From Stutzerimonas stutzeri (GTDB taxonomy: Bacteria > Pseudomonadota > Gammaproteobacteria > Pseudomonadales > Pseudomonadaceae), in contig NZ_JAMOHZ010000001.1 in assembly GCF_024448715.1 (NCBI RefSeq), forward strand, positions 310,001-374,000: DNA of 64,000 nucleotides, in the 5' to 3' direction. A program made the translations under genes and the position numbers. Shown here piece by piece: positions 1-9,803 of this stretch. The number at the start of each line of letters is the position of its first letter. The first letter of the stretch is position 1. The notes under the pieces are model-generated. The model was not told where the DNA came from, ran no database searches, and saw nothing but the letters and a program-made list of their open reading frames with translations.

Positions 1-462
1 GCTCAAGTGGGGGCGCCTACTAAAAAGATCGCTTTTGCCGATGTCTTCGCCTCACTGCAGAACGGCACCGTCCAAGGCGCGGAAAACCCCTGGTCGAATA
101 TCTACAGCAAGAAGATGCATACCGTGCAGCCTTACATCACCGAGAGCAATCATGGCGTGCTCGACTACATGCTGGTGAGCAACACGCGCTTCTGGTACGG
201 CATCCCACACAAAATTCGCACCGAACTTGAAGGCATCATCGACGAGGTAACCTACGAGGTTAACCGTGCGGCCGAAGAAGCCAACCAAGCCCATCGCGAG
301 CGCATTCGCCAAGCCGGCACCTCGGAAATCATCGAGCTGACCCCAGCAGAGCGCGAAGCCTGGCGTGAAGCCATGCGACCGGTATGGAAGGAGTTCGAGC
401 CGGTTATCGGCGCCGACATCATCAAGGCGGCACAGACGGTGAATCGCAAACAGCGTCACTGA
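1..462 (+). CDS. TRAP transporter substrate-binding protein, DctP family (3' part only)
   Basis: The reading frame is open from the first base of the window, so this is the C-terminal ~153 residues of a longer protein (family members are about 330 aa). The stretch LQNGTVQGAENPWSNIYSKK is the family hallmark: the E-N-P-W/Y segment lies in the ligand-binding region of periplasmic DctP proteins, which deliver organic acids to a DctQM permease. The C-terminal half is the expected charged helical region. The permease genes are not in view downstream; the gene is followed at once by a strong terminator, so it is the last gene of its unit or a single gene. Substrate cannot be read from this fragment. 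Confidence 0.85.
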   Translation, partial: AQVGAPTKKIAFADVFASLQNGTVQGAENPWSNIYSKKMHTVQPYITESNHGVLDYMLVSNTRFWYGIPHKIRTELEGIIDEVTYEVNRAAEEANQAHRERIRQAGTSEIIELTPAEREAWREAMRPVWKEFEPVIGADIIKAAQTVNRKQRH

Positions 463-480
463 GCTACCGTCATCAGCAGA

Positions 481-508
481 AAAAAACCAGGCCTCGGCCT
501 GGTTTTTT
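481..508. terminator. Rho-independent terminator, bidirectional
   Basis: A GC stem (CCAGGCC / GGCCTGG) is flanked by six A on the left and six T on the right, so it reads as an intrinsic terminator on both strands. It separates the rightward TRAP binding-protein gene from the leftward opmB gene; the two converge here. Confidence 0.9.
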
Positions 509-530
509 CATTCCTGAATAACGCTGTCTG

Positions 531-1997
531 TTAAAGATCCGGCTCGCTCTCGAGCTGTTCGATAGTCCAGCCACCACCCAGTGCCGCAATCAATTGCACG
601 CTGGCAGTCAGGCGGTCACCCAGCAGCGTGAGATTGGTGCGCTCGTTGTTCAGTGTGGTGGTCTGTACAGTCGCCACGCTGAGGAAGTCGACGGTACCCG
701 CGCGGTACTGGTTTTCGATCAAACGCAGCGACTCTTGCGCCGCTTCCAGTGCTTCGCGCTGTACGACCGCCTCCTCGGCCAGAACCCGCAGTTGCACCAA
801 GTTGTCCTCGACTTCACGGAAGCTGTCGAGGACTGTCTGACGATAGTTCGCCACGGTCTGGTCATAGCTGGCTTCGGCCTGCTCCAGCTCGGCGCGCCGG
901 CTGCCGAAGTCGAGCAGCGTCAGCGCCGTTTGCGGGCCCAGCGACCAGAAGCGGTTGGGCAGGCTGATCAGGTCGCTGAAGCTGCTGTTGCGATAACCGC
1001 CGCTGGCGCTCAGGGTCAGGTCCGGATACCAGGCCGCCTCAGCCACGCCGATCTGGGCATTGGCGGCGATCACCTGGCGTTCGGTCGAGGCGACGTCCGG
1101 CCTACGCTCCAGCAACTGCGATGGCAATGCCAACGGCACCTCAGGCAGTTGCGGAATATCGCTACGCTCAGCAATGTTCAATTCCGATGGCGGCACGCCG
1201 ATCAGCACCGCGATGGCATGTTCCATCTGCGCACGTTGCCATTGCAGATCAATCGCCTGGGCCTGGGTGCTTTTGAGCTGGGTCAGCGCCTGGCTGACGT
1301 CCGACTTCGGCACGATACCGGCCTGGTACTGGTTTTCGGTCAGGCGCAGCGAGCGCGCGAACGCCTCGACGGTCTGATCCAGCAGCCGTTGTTGTTCGTC
1401 CATCACACGCAACTGTAGGTAGGTCTGAACCAGCTCGGACTGTAGGCTCAAGCGGACTGCCGCGAGATCCGCCGCACTCGCTTGCATGTTGGCGCGATTG
1501 GCCTCGAGATTACGCCGCAAACGCCCCCATATGTCCAACTCCCAAGAGGCGTCGAGGCCGACCTCGTAGCTCTCGCTCACACCGCTACTGCTACCGAAGT
1601 CCTCTGAAAACGAGCTATTGGAAGAACTGCTGCCCTGCCCCCCGCGCGAGACGCCACCACTGGCCCCCACGATGGGGAACAGCTGCGAACGCGCGCCACG
1701 CACCAGCGCTCGTGCCTGGCGATACTGAGCGTCCGCTGCCGCCAGGTTCTGATTGGAAACGTTCAGCCGCGCCACCAGCGCATTCAGTTCGGTATCGCCA
1801 TAGAGCGTCCACCAGTCACCACGCTGCAAGACATCAGCCGGCGCCGCGGCCTTCCAGCCTTCAGCTTGCTTGAATTCAGCTGCCATTGGTAAATCAGGCC
1901 GCTGATAGTCGGGGCCGAGCGTACAGGCGCCCAGTGAAAACGCCATGGCCACCAGGGCCAGAGGACGCATGGGGTGTTTCAAATGCAACGAACTCAT
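531..1997 (-). CDS. opmB: RND efflux outer-membrane factor, NodT/OprM family lipoprotein (OpmB-like)
   Basis: An outer-membrane channel of the TolC/OprM type that completes a tripartite drug-efflux pump. The N-terminus carries a signal peptide ending in the lipobox LGAC (Cys near residue 25), followed by the usual TLGPDYQRPDLP start of mature NodT-family lipoproteins. Two OEP repeats with coiled-coil-like helices (around residues 70-260 and 290-480) fill the rest; 488 aa is normal. The start overlaps the stop of muxC by 4 nt, so it is the last gene of muxA-muxB-muxC-opmB. That order matches MuxABC-OpmB of Pseudomonas aeruginosa and MdtABC of enterics; the OMF being in the operon favours the Mux assignment. 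Confidence 0.9.
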   Translation of the reverse strand: MSSLHLKHPMRPLALVAMAFSLGACTLGPDYQRPDLPMAAEFKQAEGWKAAAPADVLQRGDWWTLYGDTELNALVARLNVSNQNLAAADAQYRQARALVRGARSQLFPIVGASGGVSRGGQGSSSSNSSFSEDFGSSSGVSESYEVGLDASWELDIWGRLRRNLEANRANMQASAADLAAVRLSLQSELVQTYLQLRVMDEQQRLLDQTVEAFARSLRLTENQYQAGIVPKSDVSQALTQLKSTQAQAIDLQWQRAQMEHAIAVLIGVPPSELNIAERSDIPQLPEVPLALPSQLLERRPDVASTERQVIAANAQIGVAEAAWYPDLTLSASGGYRNSSFSDLISLPNRFWSLGPQTALTLLDFGSRRAELEQAEASYDQTVANYRQTVLDSFREVEDNLVQLRVLAEEAVVQREALEAAQESLRLIENQYRAGTVDFLSVATVQTTTLNNERTNLTLLGDRLTASVQLIAALGGGWTIEQLESEPDL

Positions 1998-4900
1998 AGC
2001 GGATTTTCCAGTGCAGCATCGGTGCGTACACCGCGCCAGCTGTTGAAACGATGACGCGCGCGGTCCAGGTACAGATAGACCACTGGCGTGGTGTAGAGGG
2101 TAAGGATCTGACTCAGCAGCAGCCCGCCGATGATGGTCAAGCCCAGCGGCTGACGCATCTCGGCTCCTTCGGCGCCGCCCATCAGCAACGGCAGCGCGCC
2201 GAGAATGGCGGCCATGGTGGTCATCAGAATCGGGCGGAAACGCAGCAGACAGGAGCGACGAATCGACTCTTCCGGAGACAGCCGATCGTTACGCTCGAAT
2301 TGCAGTGCCAGATCGATCATCAGGATCGCGTTCTTCTTTACCACGCCGATCAGCAGAAACAACCCAAGCAGGGAAATCAGACTGAACTGCTCGCGCGTCA
2401 GAATGATCGCCAGCAGTGCACCGACACCGGCCGATGGCAGCGTAGAAAGAATCGTCAACGGATGGATGTAACTTTCGTAAAGAATGCCGAGCACGATGTA
2501 CACCAGTAGCAAGGCACCAAGAATCATCAACGGCTGGCCTTGCTGAACGGACTGGAAGACATCGCCGGTGCCGCCCAGACGCCCCTGCACCTCGCTGGGC
2601 ATGCCAATGGCGGCCACTGCACGCTCGATGGCCTGCGTCGCCTGATCGAGACTGACACCCGGCGCCAGATCGAAATCGATATTCTCCGCGGCGAACTGCC
2701 CCTCATGGCTGACCCGATCCTCTTCAAGGCTGCGCTCGTAGCGTGCAAAGGCCGCCAGCGGCACCCTTCGACCGTCGCTGGTGATGACGTTGATCTGCTC
2801 CAGCACCTCAGGATGCTGGGCATAGGCCGGATCGATCTCCATCACCACCTGATACTGGTTGAGCGACTCGTAGATGGTGGAAATCTGCCTTTGGCTGAAG
2901 GCGTTGTTAAGCATGGTCGTGACCGTGCTCATGTCGATACCAAGCCGCTTGGCCGCATCACGATCGACCTTCAGGCTGATCTGCTGTGCACCCTCGCCTT
3001 CGTTGGCATCGATGCTGGTCAGCTCCGGCAAGGCCATCAGCGCCCGTGTCACTTGCGGCAACCATGTACGCAGATCTGCCAGGTCGCTGGCCAGCAAGGC
3101 GTAGGAGTACGCCGAGCTGCTCTGCCGGCCACCGCCGAACTGCAAGTCTTGGTCGGCCATCAGAAACATGCGCCCGCCCGGCACCTTCGGCTGATTTTTG
3201 CGGATGCGCTCGATCACCTTCTGTGCGGAAATCTTGCGCTCCTCCAATGGCTTGAGCCGGACGATCATAAAGGCGTTGTTGATGCCGCCCTGCCCGCCGA
3301 TGAAACCTGCCACGCTTTCTACAGCCGGATCCGCCAGGACGGCCTTGCGATAGATTTCCATTTTCGGCTGCATGACCTGGAACGACAGGCCATCGTCGCC
3401 GCGGATAAAGCCCGTCAGCTGGCCGGTGTCCTGCTGCGGCAGGAACGTCTTGGGCACTTGAATGTAGAGGACGACATTGAGGGCGATGGTCGCCAGCAGC
3501 GTCAGCAAGGTGATTCGGCGGTGGCGCAGCGCCCAACTCAGGGAACGATCATAGTGGCGCAAAAGCCATTGATGAGCGTCGTGGCTCCAGCGATGCAGAC
3601 GACCATCATGTTCGGGCTGATGCGGTCTCAACCAGCGCGCACAAAGCATGGGGGTCAGCGTCAGCGACACCAGTAGCGAGACCAGGATGGCCGCCGCGAG
3701 GGTGACGGAAAATTCACGAAACAACCGCTCGACAATGCCGCCCATGAACAGAATCGAGATGAACACCACCACCAGCGAGAGGTTCATCGACAACAGCGTG
3801 AAGCCCACTTCACGGGTGCCGATATAAGCCGCACGCATCGGCGGGATCCCCTCATCGATGTGCCGGGCGATGTTCTCCAGCACCACGATGGCATCGTCCA
3901 CCACCAGACCGGCGGCGAGGATGAGAGCCATCAGCGAGAGCACGTTGAGCGAGAAGCCGAGCAGATACATGACCGCGAAGGTGCCGACCAGCGACACCGG
4001 CACCACCAATGCCGGTATCAGCGCGGTGCGCAGTCGGCCGAGAAAGAGAAATACCAACACGATGACCAGGCCCACAGCGATCAGCAGTGTCCGCTCGGCC
4101 TCATGCAAAGTCGCGCGGATCACTGGCGAGCGATCCATCGCCACCGCCATGTTGACGCTGCCGGGCACGATTGCCTGCAATGCCGGCAGCTCGTTGCGAA
4201 TGCCTTCGATGGTTTCGATGATGTTGGCGCCGGCCTGTCGGTTGATCACCAACAGCACGGCACGGTCATTATTGAAGAAGCCGTCGTTATAGCGATCCTC
4301 GACGCCATCCCGGACCTCGGCGACGTCGCTCAGGCGCAACGCTGCACCGTCCTCGTAGCGGATGATCAAGGGCAGGTAATCGGCAGCCTCGTGCAGCTGA
4401 TCGTTGGCCTGCACCTGCCAATGGCGATTGTCGTCCTCGACCATGCCCTTGGGCCGCCGCACGTTAGCCGAAGCGATGGTTTCGCGCACCTCATCGAGCG
4501 ATACGCCGTATTGCTCCAGCTGTTGCGGTTGCAATTCCACTCGCACCGCCGGCAGTGAGCTCCCGCCTACCTGCACTTCACCGACTCCTGGCACCTGCGA
4601 CAATTTCTGCGCGAGCACCGTGGAGCCGATGTCGTAGAGCTGGCCTTTGTCGAGCACTTCGGAAGTGAGCGACAGCACCATGATCGGCGCCTGCGACGGG
4701 TTGACCTTGCGATAGGTGGGCATGCTGCGCATACCGCTGGGCAATAGATTACGCGCCGCGTTGATCGCCGCCTGAACCTCCCGCGCAGCGCCGTTGATGT
4801 CCCGATCAAGGTCGAACTGGATGATGATCCGTGTCTGGCCCTGGCTGCTGCGGCTGCTCATCTGGTTGACGCCAGCAATGCTGCCGAGCGACCGCTCCAG

Positions 4901-5098
4901 CGGCGTCGCCACGCTGGATGCCATGATCTCGGGGCTGGCGCCGGGTAGGCTGGCCTGTACCGTAATGACCGGAAAATCCATGTTCGGCAGTGGCGATACC
5001 GGCAGCAGTCCGAAACTGACCCCGCCCAACAGCAGGATCGCCAGGCTCAGCAACATGGTCGCCACCGGACGGGCAATGAAAGGTGCGGACAGGTTCAT
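1994..5098 (-). CDS. muxC: RND multidrug efflux permease, MuxC/MdtC type
   Basis: Inner-membrane proton/drug antiporter of the HAE1 RND family; in MdtBC/MuxBC pumps it forms a heteromultimer with the second RND subunit. Visible features: N-terminal TM1 (PFIARPVATMLLSLAILLLGG), periplasmic porter loops, the TM4 motif GLVVDDAIVVLENIARH with the paired proton-relay aspartates, and the late motif LIGVVKKNAILMIDLAL. I place the start at the ATG giving MNLSAPFIARPVAT (1034 aa), the family-typical N-terminus. An in-frame GTG at 5167, with an AGGATGGCAGG element before it, would add 23 residues that look non-conserved. The gene follows muxB after about 100 nt (about 31 nt for the long form) and overlaps opmB by 4 nt. 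Confidence 0.92.
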   Translation of the reverse strand: MNLSAPFIARPVATMLLSLAILLLGGVSFGLLPVSPLPNMDFPVITVQASLPGASPEIMASSVATPLERSLGSIAGVNQMSSRSSQGQTRIIIQFDLDRDINGAAREVQAAINAARNLLPSGMRSMPTYRKVNPSQAPIMVLSLTSEVLDKGQLYDIGSTVLAQKLSQVPGVGEVQVGGSSLPAVRVELQPQQLEQYGVSLDEVRETIASANVRRPKGMVEDDNRHWQVQANDQLHEAADYLPLIIRYEDGAALRLSDVAEVRDGVEDRYNDGFFNNDRAVLLVINRQAGANIIETIEGIRNELPALQAIVPGSVNMAVAMDRSPVIRATLHEAERTLLIAVGLVIVLVFLFLGRLRTALIPALVVPVSLVGTFAVMYLLGFSLNVLSLMALILAAGLVVDDAIVVLENIARHIDEGIPPMRAAYIGTREVGFTLLSMNLSLVVVFISILFMGGIVERLFREFSVTLAAAILVSLLVSLTLTPMLCARWLRPHQPEHDGRLHRWSHDAHQWLLRHYDRSLSWALRHRRITLLTLLATIALNVVLYIQVPKTFLPQQDTGQLTGFIRGDDGLSFQVMQPKMEIYRKAVLADPAVESVAGFIGGQGGINNAFMIVRLKPLEERKISAQKVIERIRKNQPKVPGGRMFLMADQDLQFGGGRQSSSAYSYALLASDLADLRTWLPQVTRALMALPELTSIDANEGEGAQQISLKVDRDAAKRLGIDMSTVTTMLNNAFSQRQISTIYESLNQYQVVMEIDPAYAQHPEVLEQINVITSDGRRVPLAAFARYERSLEEDRVSHEGQFAAENIDFDLAPGVSLDQATQAIERAVAAIGMPSEVQGRLGGTGDVFQSVQQGQPLMILGALLLVYIVLGILYESYIHPLTILSTLPSAGVGALLAIILTREQFSLISLLGLFLLIGVVKKNAILMIDLALQFERNDRLSPEESIRRSCLLRFRPILMTTMAAILGALPLLMGGAEGAEMRQPLGLTIIGGLLLSQILTLYTTPVVYLYLDRARHRFNSWRGVRTDAALENPL

Positions 5099-5198
5099 CG
5101 CGCAAAAGCCGCTGGAGACTGAACGCTGGAGGCTGGACGAGCCGGCAGCGCCGAGCGCTTTAGCCACCCTGCCATCCTACGGGCTGGCCGCGAACCGG

Positions 5199-8100
5199 TC
5201 ATACACCCACCTCTTGCCCTTTCACGTTTTTCCGGGCAAACCGCTGGCCCAGTCGATCGAAGAACAGATAGATCACCGGCGTGGTGAATAGCGTCAGCAA
5301 CTGGCTCAACAGCAAACCGCCAACAAGCACCAGGCCCAGCGGCTGACGCAGCTCGGCACCGGAACCCGACGCAAGCATCAGCGGTACCGCGCCGAACAAT
5401 GCAGCCAGAGTCGTCATCAGGATCGGGCGGAAACGCAGCAGCGCGGCCCGGTAGATCGCATCCTGCGGGCTCATGCCTTGCTGACGTTCGGCCTCGAGGG
5501 CAAAGTCGATCATCATGATCGCGTTCTTCTTGACGATGCCAATCAGCAGGATGATGCCGATGATGGCGATCAGTCCCAGGTCGTTACCGGTCAGCAACAG
5601 CGCGAGCAAGGCGCCAACCGCCGCCGATGGCAGCGTAGACAGGATGGTGACTGGGTGAATGTAACTCTCGTAAAGCACGCCAAGCACGATATACATGGTC
5701 ACCACCGCCGCCAGGATCAGCAGCAAGGTGCTCGACAGTGAAGCTTGAAAAGCTTCGGCGGCTCCCTGGAAGCGACTCTGAATACCCGCTGGCAATCCGA
5801 TCTCGGCCTCGACCCCCTCGATGACGTCTACCGCTTTGCCCAGCGATACGCCGTCCGCCAGGTTGAACGATAGCGTCACCGCCGGAAACTGGCCGATGTG
5901 ATTGATCAGCAATGGCGCGTTGCGCTGTTCCACCGTCGCCAGACTCGATAGCCGCACCGGCGTGCCGCCCTCACTTTGCACGAACAGCTGTTCAAGCGCC
6001 TGCGGACCAAGACGGCTGCCCGTCTCGGCCTCGAGCACCACGCGATACTGGCTGGCCTGGGTGAAGATGGTCGAAATCTGCCGCTGGCCGAAGGCGTCGT
6101 ACAAGGCATCGGTTATTGCCGATATCTCGATTCCGAGGCGAGCGGCCGCATCGCGGTCAATATCCAGATAGATCTGCAGGCCATTGCTTTGTAAATCGCT
6201 GGCGACATCGGTCAGTTCGGGGCGCTCACGCAAGGCCGTCACCAAGCGCGGCGTCCATTCCTGCAACAGTTCGCCATCGGGAGATTCCAGGCTGAACTGG
6301 AACTGCGTACGGCTGACCCGGTCCTCGATCGACAGGTCCTGCACCGGTTGCATATACAGCTCGATGCCTGGCAGTTTCGCCAACTCCGGCCGCAGACGAT
6401 CAATGACCTGACTCGCCGTGACATCCCGCTCACCGTGAGGCTTTAGGTTGATCAACAAGCGACCACTATTGAGGGTCACGTTGTCGCCATCGACGCCTAT
6501 GTACGACGACAGGCTGGCCACCGCCGGGTCGGCGAGAATGACGCGCGACAGCGACTGCTGGCGCTCACTCATCTCCCGAAAGGAAATTGATTGTGGGGCT
6601 TCGCTGATGCCCTGGATCACACCCGTGTCCTGCACCGGGAAAAAGCCCTTCGGCACCGCCAGATAAAGCACGACGGTCAGTCCCAGCGTAGCCACGGCAA
6701 CCAATAAGGTCAGGGTCTGGTGTCCCAACACCCAGGTCAGCCAGCGCGCGTATCCGCCGATGAGCCGTTCGACCCAGTCCGGTCCGGACTTCTCCGCCGT
6801 GGCGGGTTTGAGCAGCTTGGCGCACATCATCGGCGTCAGGGTCAGGGACACCACGAGCGAAATCAGGATGGCGACTGCCAAGGTGATGGCGAACTCGCGG
6901 AACAGGCGGCCCACCACGTCCTGCATGAACAGCAACGGAATCAGTACCGCGATCAGCGAAAGCGTTAGCGAGATCAGCGTGAAACCGATCTGCTTGGCAC
7001 CTTTGAGGGCAGCCTGGAGCGGCGTCTCGCCCTCCTCTACGTGGCGTGCGATGTTTTCGAGCATGACGATGGCATCGTCGACCACGAAGCCGGTGGCGAT
7101 GGTAAGGGCCATCAGAGTCAGATTGTTCAGCGAGAACCCGGCGAGGTGCATCACCGCAAAAGTGCCGACAAGCGACAGCGGTACGGCGATCGACGGGATG
7201 ATCGTCGCTGATAGCCGTTTGAGAAAGACGAAGGTGACCATTACCACCAGAAACGTGGCCATCAGCAGTTCGTGCTGTACATCGGTTATCGCAGCGCGGA
7301 TGGTCTGTGTGCGATCGGTAAGCACGACCACATCGAGCCCGGCCGGCATGCTCGCGGTGACTTCCGGAAGCAGCGCCTGGATGCGCTCGACCACCTCGAT
7401 AACGTTGGCGCCTGGTTGGCGCTGGATGTTCAGCAGCACGGCCTGGCTTTCGTTGGCCCAGGCAGCGAGACGCTCATTCTCGGCGCCATCAACGATCTCG
7501 GCGACATCCTCCAGACGCAGCGTCGCACCGCCCTCGTACGCCAGGATCAGTTCAGCGTATTCCTCTGGCGTCTTCAATTGATCGTTGGCGTCGAGCATCG
7601 ACACCCGCGTTGGTCCGTCGAAGTTGCCTTTGGGTTGATTGACGTTGGAACTTGTCACCAGAGAGCGGACGTCGGCGAGCGACAGTCCATAGGACGCAAG
7701 GGCTTCGGGATTGACCTGGATACGTACCGCGGGGCGCTGGCCACCGGCGATGCTGACCATGCCCACGCCGCTGACCTGCGCCAGTTTTTGCGCCATGCGC
7801 GTATCGACCAGATCATGAAGTTGCGGCAGCGAGAGGCTTTCCGACGTTACCGCCAGGGTCATCACCGGGGTGTCGGCTGGGTTGACCTTATTGTAGACCG
7901 GCGGAGCCGGCAGATCGTTGGGCAGTAAATTGTCCGCCGCATTGATGGCCGCTTGTACTTCCTGCTCGGCCACATCCAGCTCGACCTCCAGCGAGAAACG
8001 CAGGGTAATCACCGAAGCGCCACCAGAGCTGGTCGAAGACATCTGTGTCAGCCCCGGCATTTGACCGAACTGCCGTTCCAGCGGCGCGGTAACGGCACTG

Positions 8101-8279
8101 GTCATCACTTCAGGGCTGGCGCCGGGATACAGCGTCAATACGCGAATGGTCGGGTAGTCCACCTGCGGCAGAGCCGAAATCGGCAGCATGCGATAAGCGA
8201 TCAAGCCCGCCAGCAGGATGGCGATCATGGTCAGTGTGGTTGCTACCGGCCGGAGAATGAACAGCCGCGAGATATTCAT
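5199..8279 (-). CDS. muxB: RND multidrug efflux permease, MuxB/MdtB type
   Basis: First of two RND permeases of the pump, 1026 aa. The N-terminus [21 protein letters not shown] is typical of MdtB/MuxB. It has TM4 [17 protein letters not shown] with the proton-relay Asp pair, the periplasmic porter region with [19 protein letters not shown], and [17 protein letters not shown] late in the protein. Its ATG overlaps the stop of muxA by 4 nt, indicating translational coupling. Having two adjacent, clearly different RND subunits with one adaptor separates this system from MexAB-OprM and fits MuxABC-OpmB (known in P. aeruginosa for novobiocin, aztreonam and macrolide export). The substrates here are not shown by sequence. 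Confidence 0.93.
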   Translation of the reverse strand: MNISRLFILRPVATTLTMIAILLAGLIAYRMLPISALPQVDYPTIRVLTLYPGASPEVMTSAVTAPLERQFGQMPGLTQMSSTSSGGASVITLRFSLEVELDVAEQEVQAAINAADNLLPNDLPAPPVYNKVNPADTPVMTLAVTSESLSLPQLHDLVDTRMAQKLAQVSGVGMVSIAGGQRPAVRIQVNPEALASYGLSLADVRSLVTSSNVNQPKGNFDGPTRVSMLDANDQLKTPEEYAELILAYEGGATLRLEDVAEIVDGAENERLAAWANESQAVLLNIQRQPGANVIEVVERIQALLPEVTASMPAGLDVVVLTDRTQTIRAAITDVQHELLMATFLVVMVTFVFLKRLSATIIPSIAVPLSLVGTFAVMHLAGFSLNNLTLMALTIATGFVVDDAIVMLENIARHVEEGETPLQAALKGAKQIGFTLISLTLSLIAVLIPLLFMQDVVGRLFREFAITLAVAILISLVVSLTLTPMMCAKLLKPATAEKSGPDWVERLIGGYARWLTWVLGHQTLTLLVAVATLGLTVVLYLAVPKGFFPVQDTGVIQGISEAPQSISFREMSERQQSLSRVILADPAVASLSSYIGVDGDNVTLNSGRLLINLKPHGERDVTASQVIDRLRPELAKLPGIELYMQPVQDLSIEDRVSRTQFQFSLESPDGELLQEWTPRLVTALRERPELTDVASDLQSNGLQIYLDIDRDAAARLGIEISAITDALYDAFGQRQISTIFTQASQYRVVLEAETGSRLGPQALEQLFVQSEGGTPVRLSSLATVEQRNAPLLINHIGQFPAVTLSFNLADGVSLGKAVDVIEGVEAEIGLPAGIQSRFQGAAEAFQASLSSTLLLILAAVVTMYIVLGVLYESYIHPVTILSTLPSAAVGALLALLLTGNDLGLIAIIGIILLIGIVKKNAIMMIDFALEAERQQGMSPQDAIYRAALLRFRPILMTTLAALFGAVPLMLASGSGAELRQPLGLVLVGGLLLSQLLTLFTTPVIYLFFDRLGQRFARKNVKGQEVGV

Positions 8280-9520
8280 CGCGCTGAACGCTCCTTGTCA
8301 CTCTGAGTATCGACCTTGGGATTTTCGGCTGCCTCTTCGGCGAGCTTCTTGCGGTCTACCACTTCCACTTCGCTGCCGTCACGCAGGCGGTCGGTGCCTT
8401 CCATGACGATCCGCTCGCCAACGCTCAGACCGTTGATAATGACTGTCTTCTCGCCGTTGCTCGGCCCCACTTCCAGCGTGCGCAGCTCGACCTTGGAATC
8501 TTCGCCGACCACATAGGCGTAATTGCCGCGCGAACCGAACTGCAGAGCCGCCGAAGGAATCAGGATGGCGTCATCCAGAGTCTCTACGCGCAGGCGGACG
8601 TTGACGAACTGATTGGGTATCAGCAGCTCTGCCTCGTTGTCGAAGCGAGCCTTCATTTTCAAAGTGCCTGTGGTCGGATCGATCAGGTTGTCGACGCTTT
8701 CCAGCACACCCTCGCCAAAGAGGATCCGCTCGCCACGGTCCCAGGCCTGCACCGTCAGTTCATCGCCGCGGCGAAAGCGGCTGATGACCGGTGGCAGTTC
8801 ACCTTCTGGCAACGTGAAGCTGATCGCCATTGGCTGGGTCTGGGTGATGACGACCAGTGGCGTGGTGTCGTTGGCAGCGACAAGGTTGCCCTGATCCAGC
8901 TGTCTAAGGCCGACGCGACCATCTATTGGCGCGCGGATCTTTGTGAACTGCAGGTTCAACTTGGCTTCGTTGACCGCCGCCTGGTTGGCCGCAAGCGTCC
9001 CCTGATACTGATTGACCAACGCCTGCTGAGTATCGAGGGTTTGCTTGGCGATACTGTCTTCGGCGAACAATCCTCGATAGCGCTTGAGATCGACCTGTGC
9101 GTTCTGCAGCAACGCGCGGTTCTGCTGCAGCGTGCCTTCTGCCTGTTGCAGCGCCACCTCGTAGGGGCGCGGATCGATGACCGCAAGCAGATCGCCAGCA
9201 CTGACTCGTTGACCTTCATCGAAACGCACGTCGACCAGCTCGCCGGCGACACGGCTGCGCACGTTCACCGTATTCAGCGGCGTGACGGTACCGAGTGCTT
9301 TGGAATAGACCTCGAATTGCCCCTGTTCGACCGATGCAACGCGCACCGGTGTCGGCCCAGCGAGCGCGCCGAAAGCGGCACGCCCGCCGCGCTGTGGCTG
9401 AGGTGTCTCGGATGCAGTTGGCCATAGCCACCAAAGCAGCAACGCAATAGCCGTAACCACGACGCCAATGATCAGCCAGCGCCGCGCGGAGCCGGTAGAA
9501 GAAGTGTTTGCCTCGGACAT
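8276..9520 (-). CDS. muxA: RND efflux periplasmic adaptor (membrane fusion protein), MuxA/MdtA type
   Basis: Links the RND permeases to the outer-membrane factor. From the ATG at 9520 ([10 protein letters not shown]..., 414 aa) there is a cytoplasmic N-tail, one transmembrane anchor (residues ~14-32, [19 protein letters not shown]), a lipoyl half-motif around residue 75, an alpha-helical hairpin with [21 protein letters not shown], the second lipoyl half ([19 protein letters not shown]) and a beta-barrel/MP domain. A longer frame starting upstream at 9577 adds 19 non-family residues and is not preferred. This is the first gene of the operon, divergent from the flippase gene at 9804; the ~280 bp between them must hold the promoters of both. 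Confidence 0.92.
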   Translation of the reverse strand: MSEANTSSTGSARRWLIIGVVVTAIALLLWWLWPTASETPQPQRGGRAAFGALAGPTPVRVASVEQGQFEVYSKALGTVTPLNTVNVRSRVAGELVDVRFDEGQRVSAGDLLAVIDPRPYEVALQQAEGTLQQNRALLQNAQVDLKRYRGLFAEDSIAKQTLDTQQALVNQYQGTLAANQAAVNEAKLNLQFTKIRAPIDGRVGLRQLDQGNLVAANDTTPLVVITQTQPMAISFTLPEGELPPVISRFRRGDELTVQAWDRGERILFGEGVLESVDNLIDPTTGTLKMKARFDNEAELLIPNQFVNVRLRVETLDDAILIPSAALQFGSRGNYAYVVGEDSKVELRTLEVGPSNGEKTVIINGLSVGERIVMEGTDRLRDGSEVEVVDRKKLAEEAAENPKVDTQSDKERSAR

Positions 9521-9803
9521 GAACTGGGTTCGCTTGGAAATGAGCGTGAACCATAAGCAGTCACGCCCCGCTCGCAAAGGGGATTTACGGCATTTTTACG
9601 TATCCGCACTTGTCCATGCCGATTGCGGGACCGTCAAGCGCGCTAATAACGCACAGGAACCATGTTTCAGTCGTTCAGTCTATGTATCGTCGCTAGGGCT
9701 CTGCCGCGCGCGATTCACGAAACTACGCTGGCGGTCCATTCAATCGGATGCGATATGCCGACTTCATCAGGCCACCCGATAATGGCCTGCACAGGATCAA
9801 GGA
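9521..9803. other. Divergent intergenic region between muxA and the flippase gene
   Basis: This 283-bp spacer separates two divergent transcription units and should contain both promoters. I see no convincing palindromic operator, no terminator and no credible small ORF with a ribosome binding site. An AGGA element sits just before the flippase start. Confidence 0.5.

Noticed and set aside
2540-3676. 378-codon plus-strand frame within muxC
   Set aside because: Antisense to the RND permease; composition artefact of high GC.
5099-5167. Longer start for muxC (GTG at 5167) with an SD-like AGGATGGCAGG
   Set aside because: The added 23 residues precede the family-typical MNLSAPFIARPVAT start and are not RND-like; kept only as an alternative.
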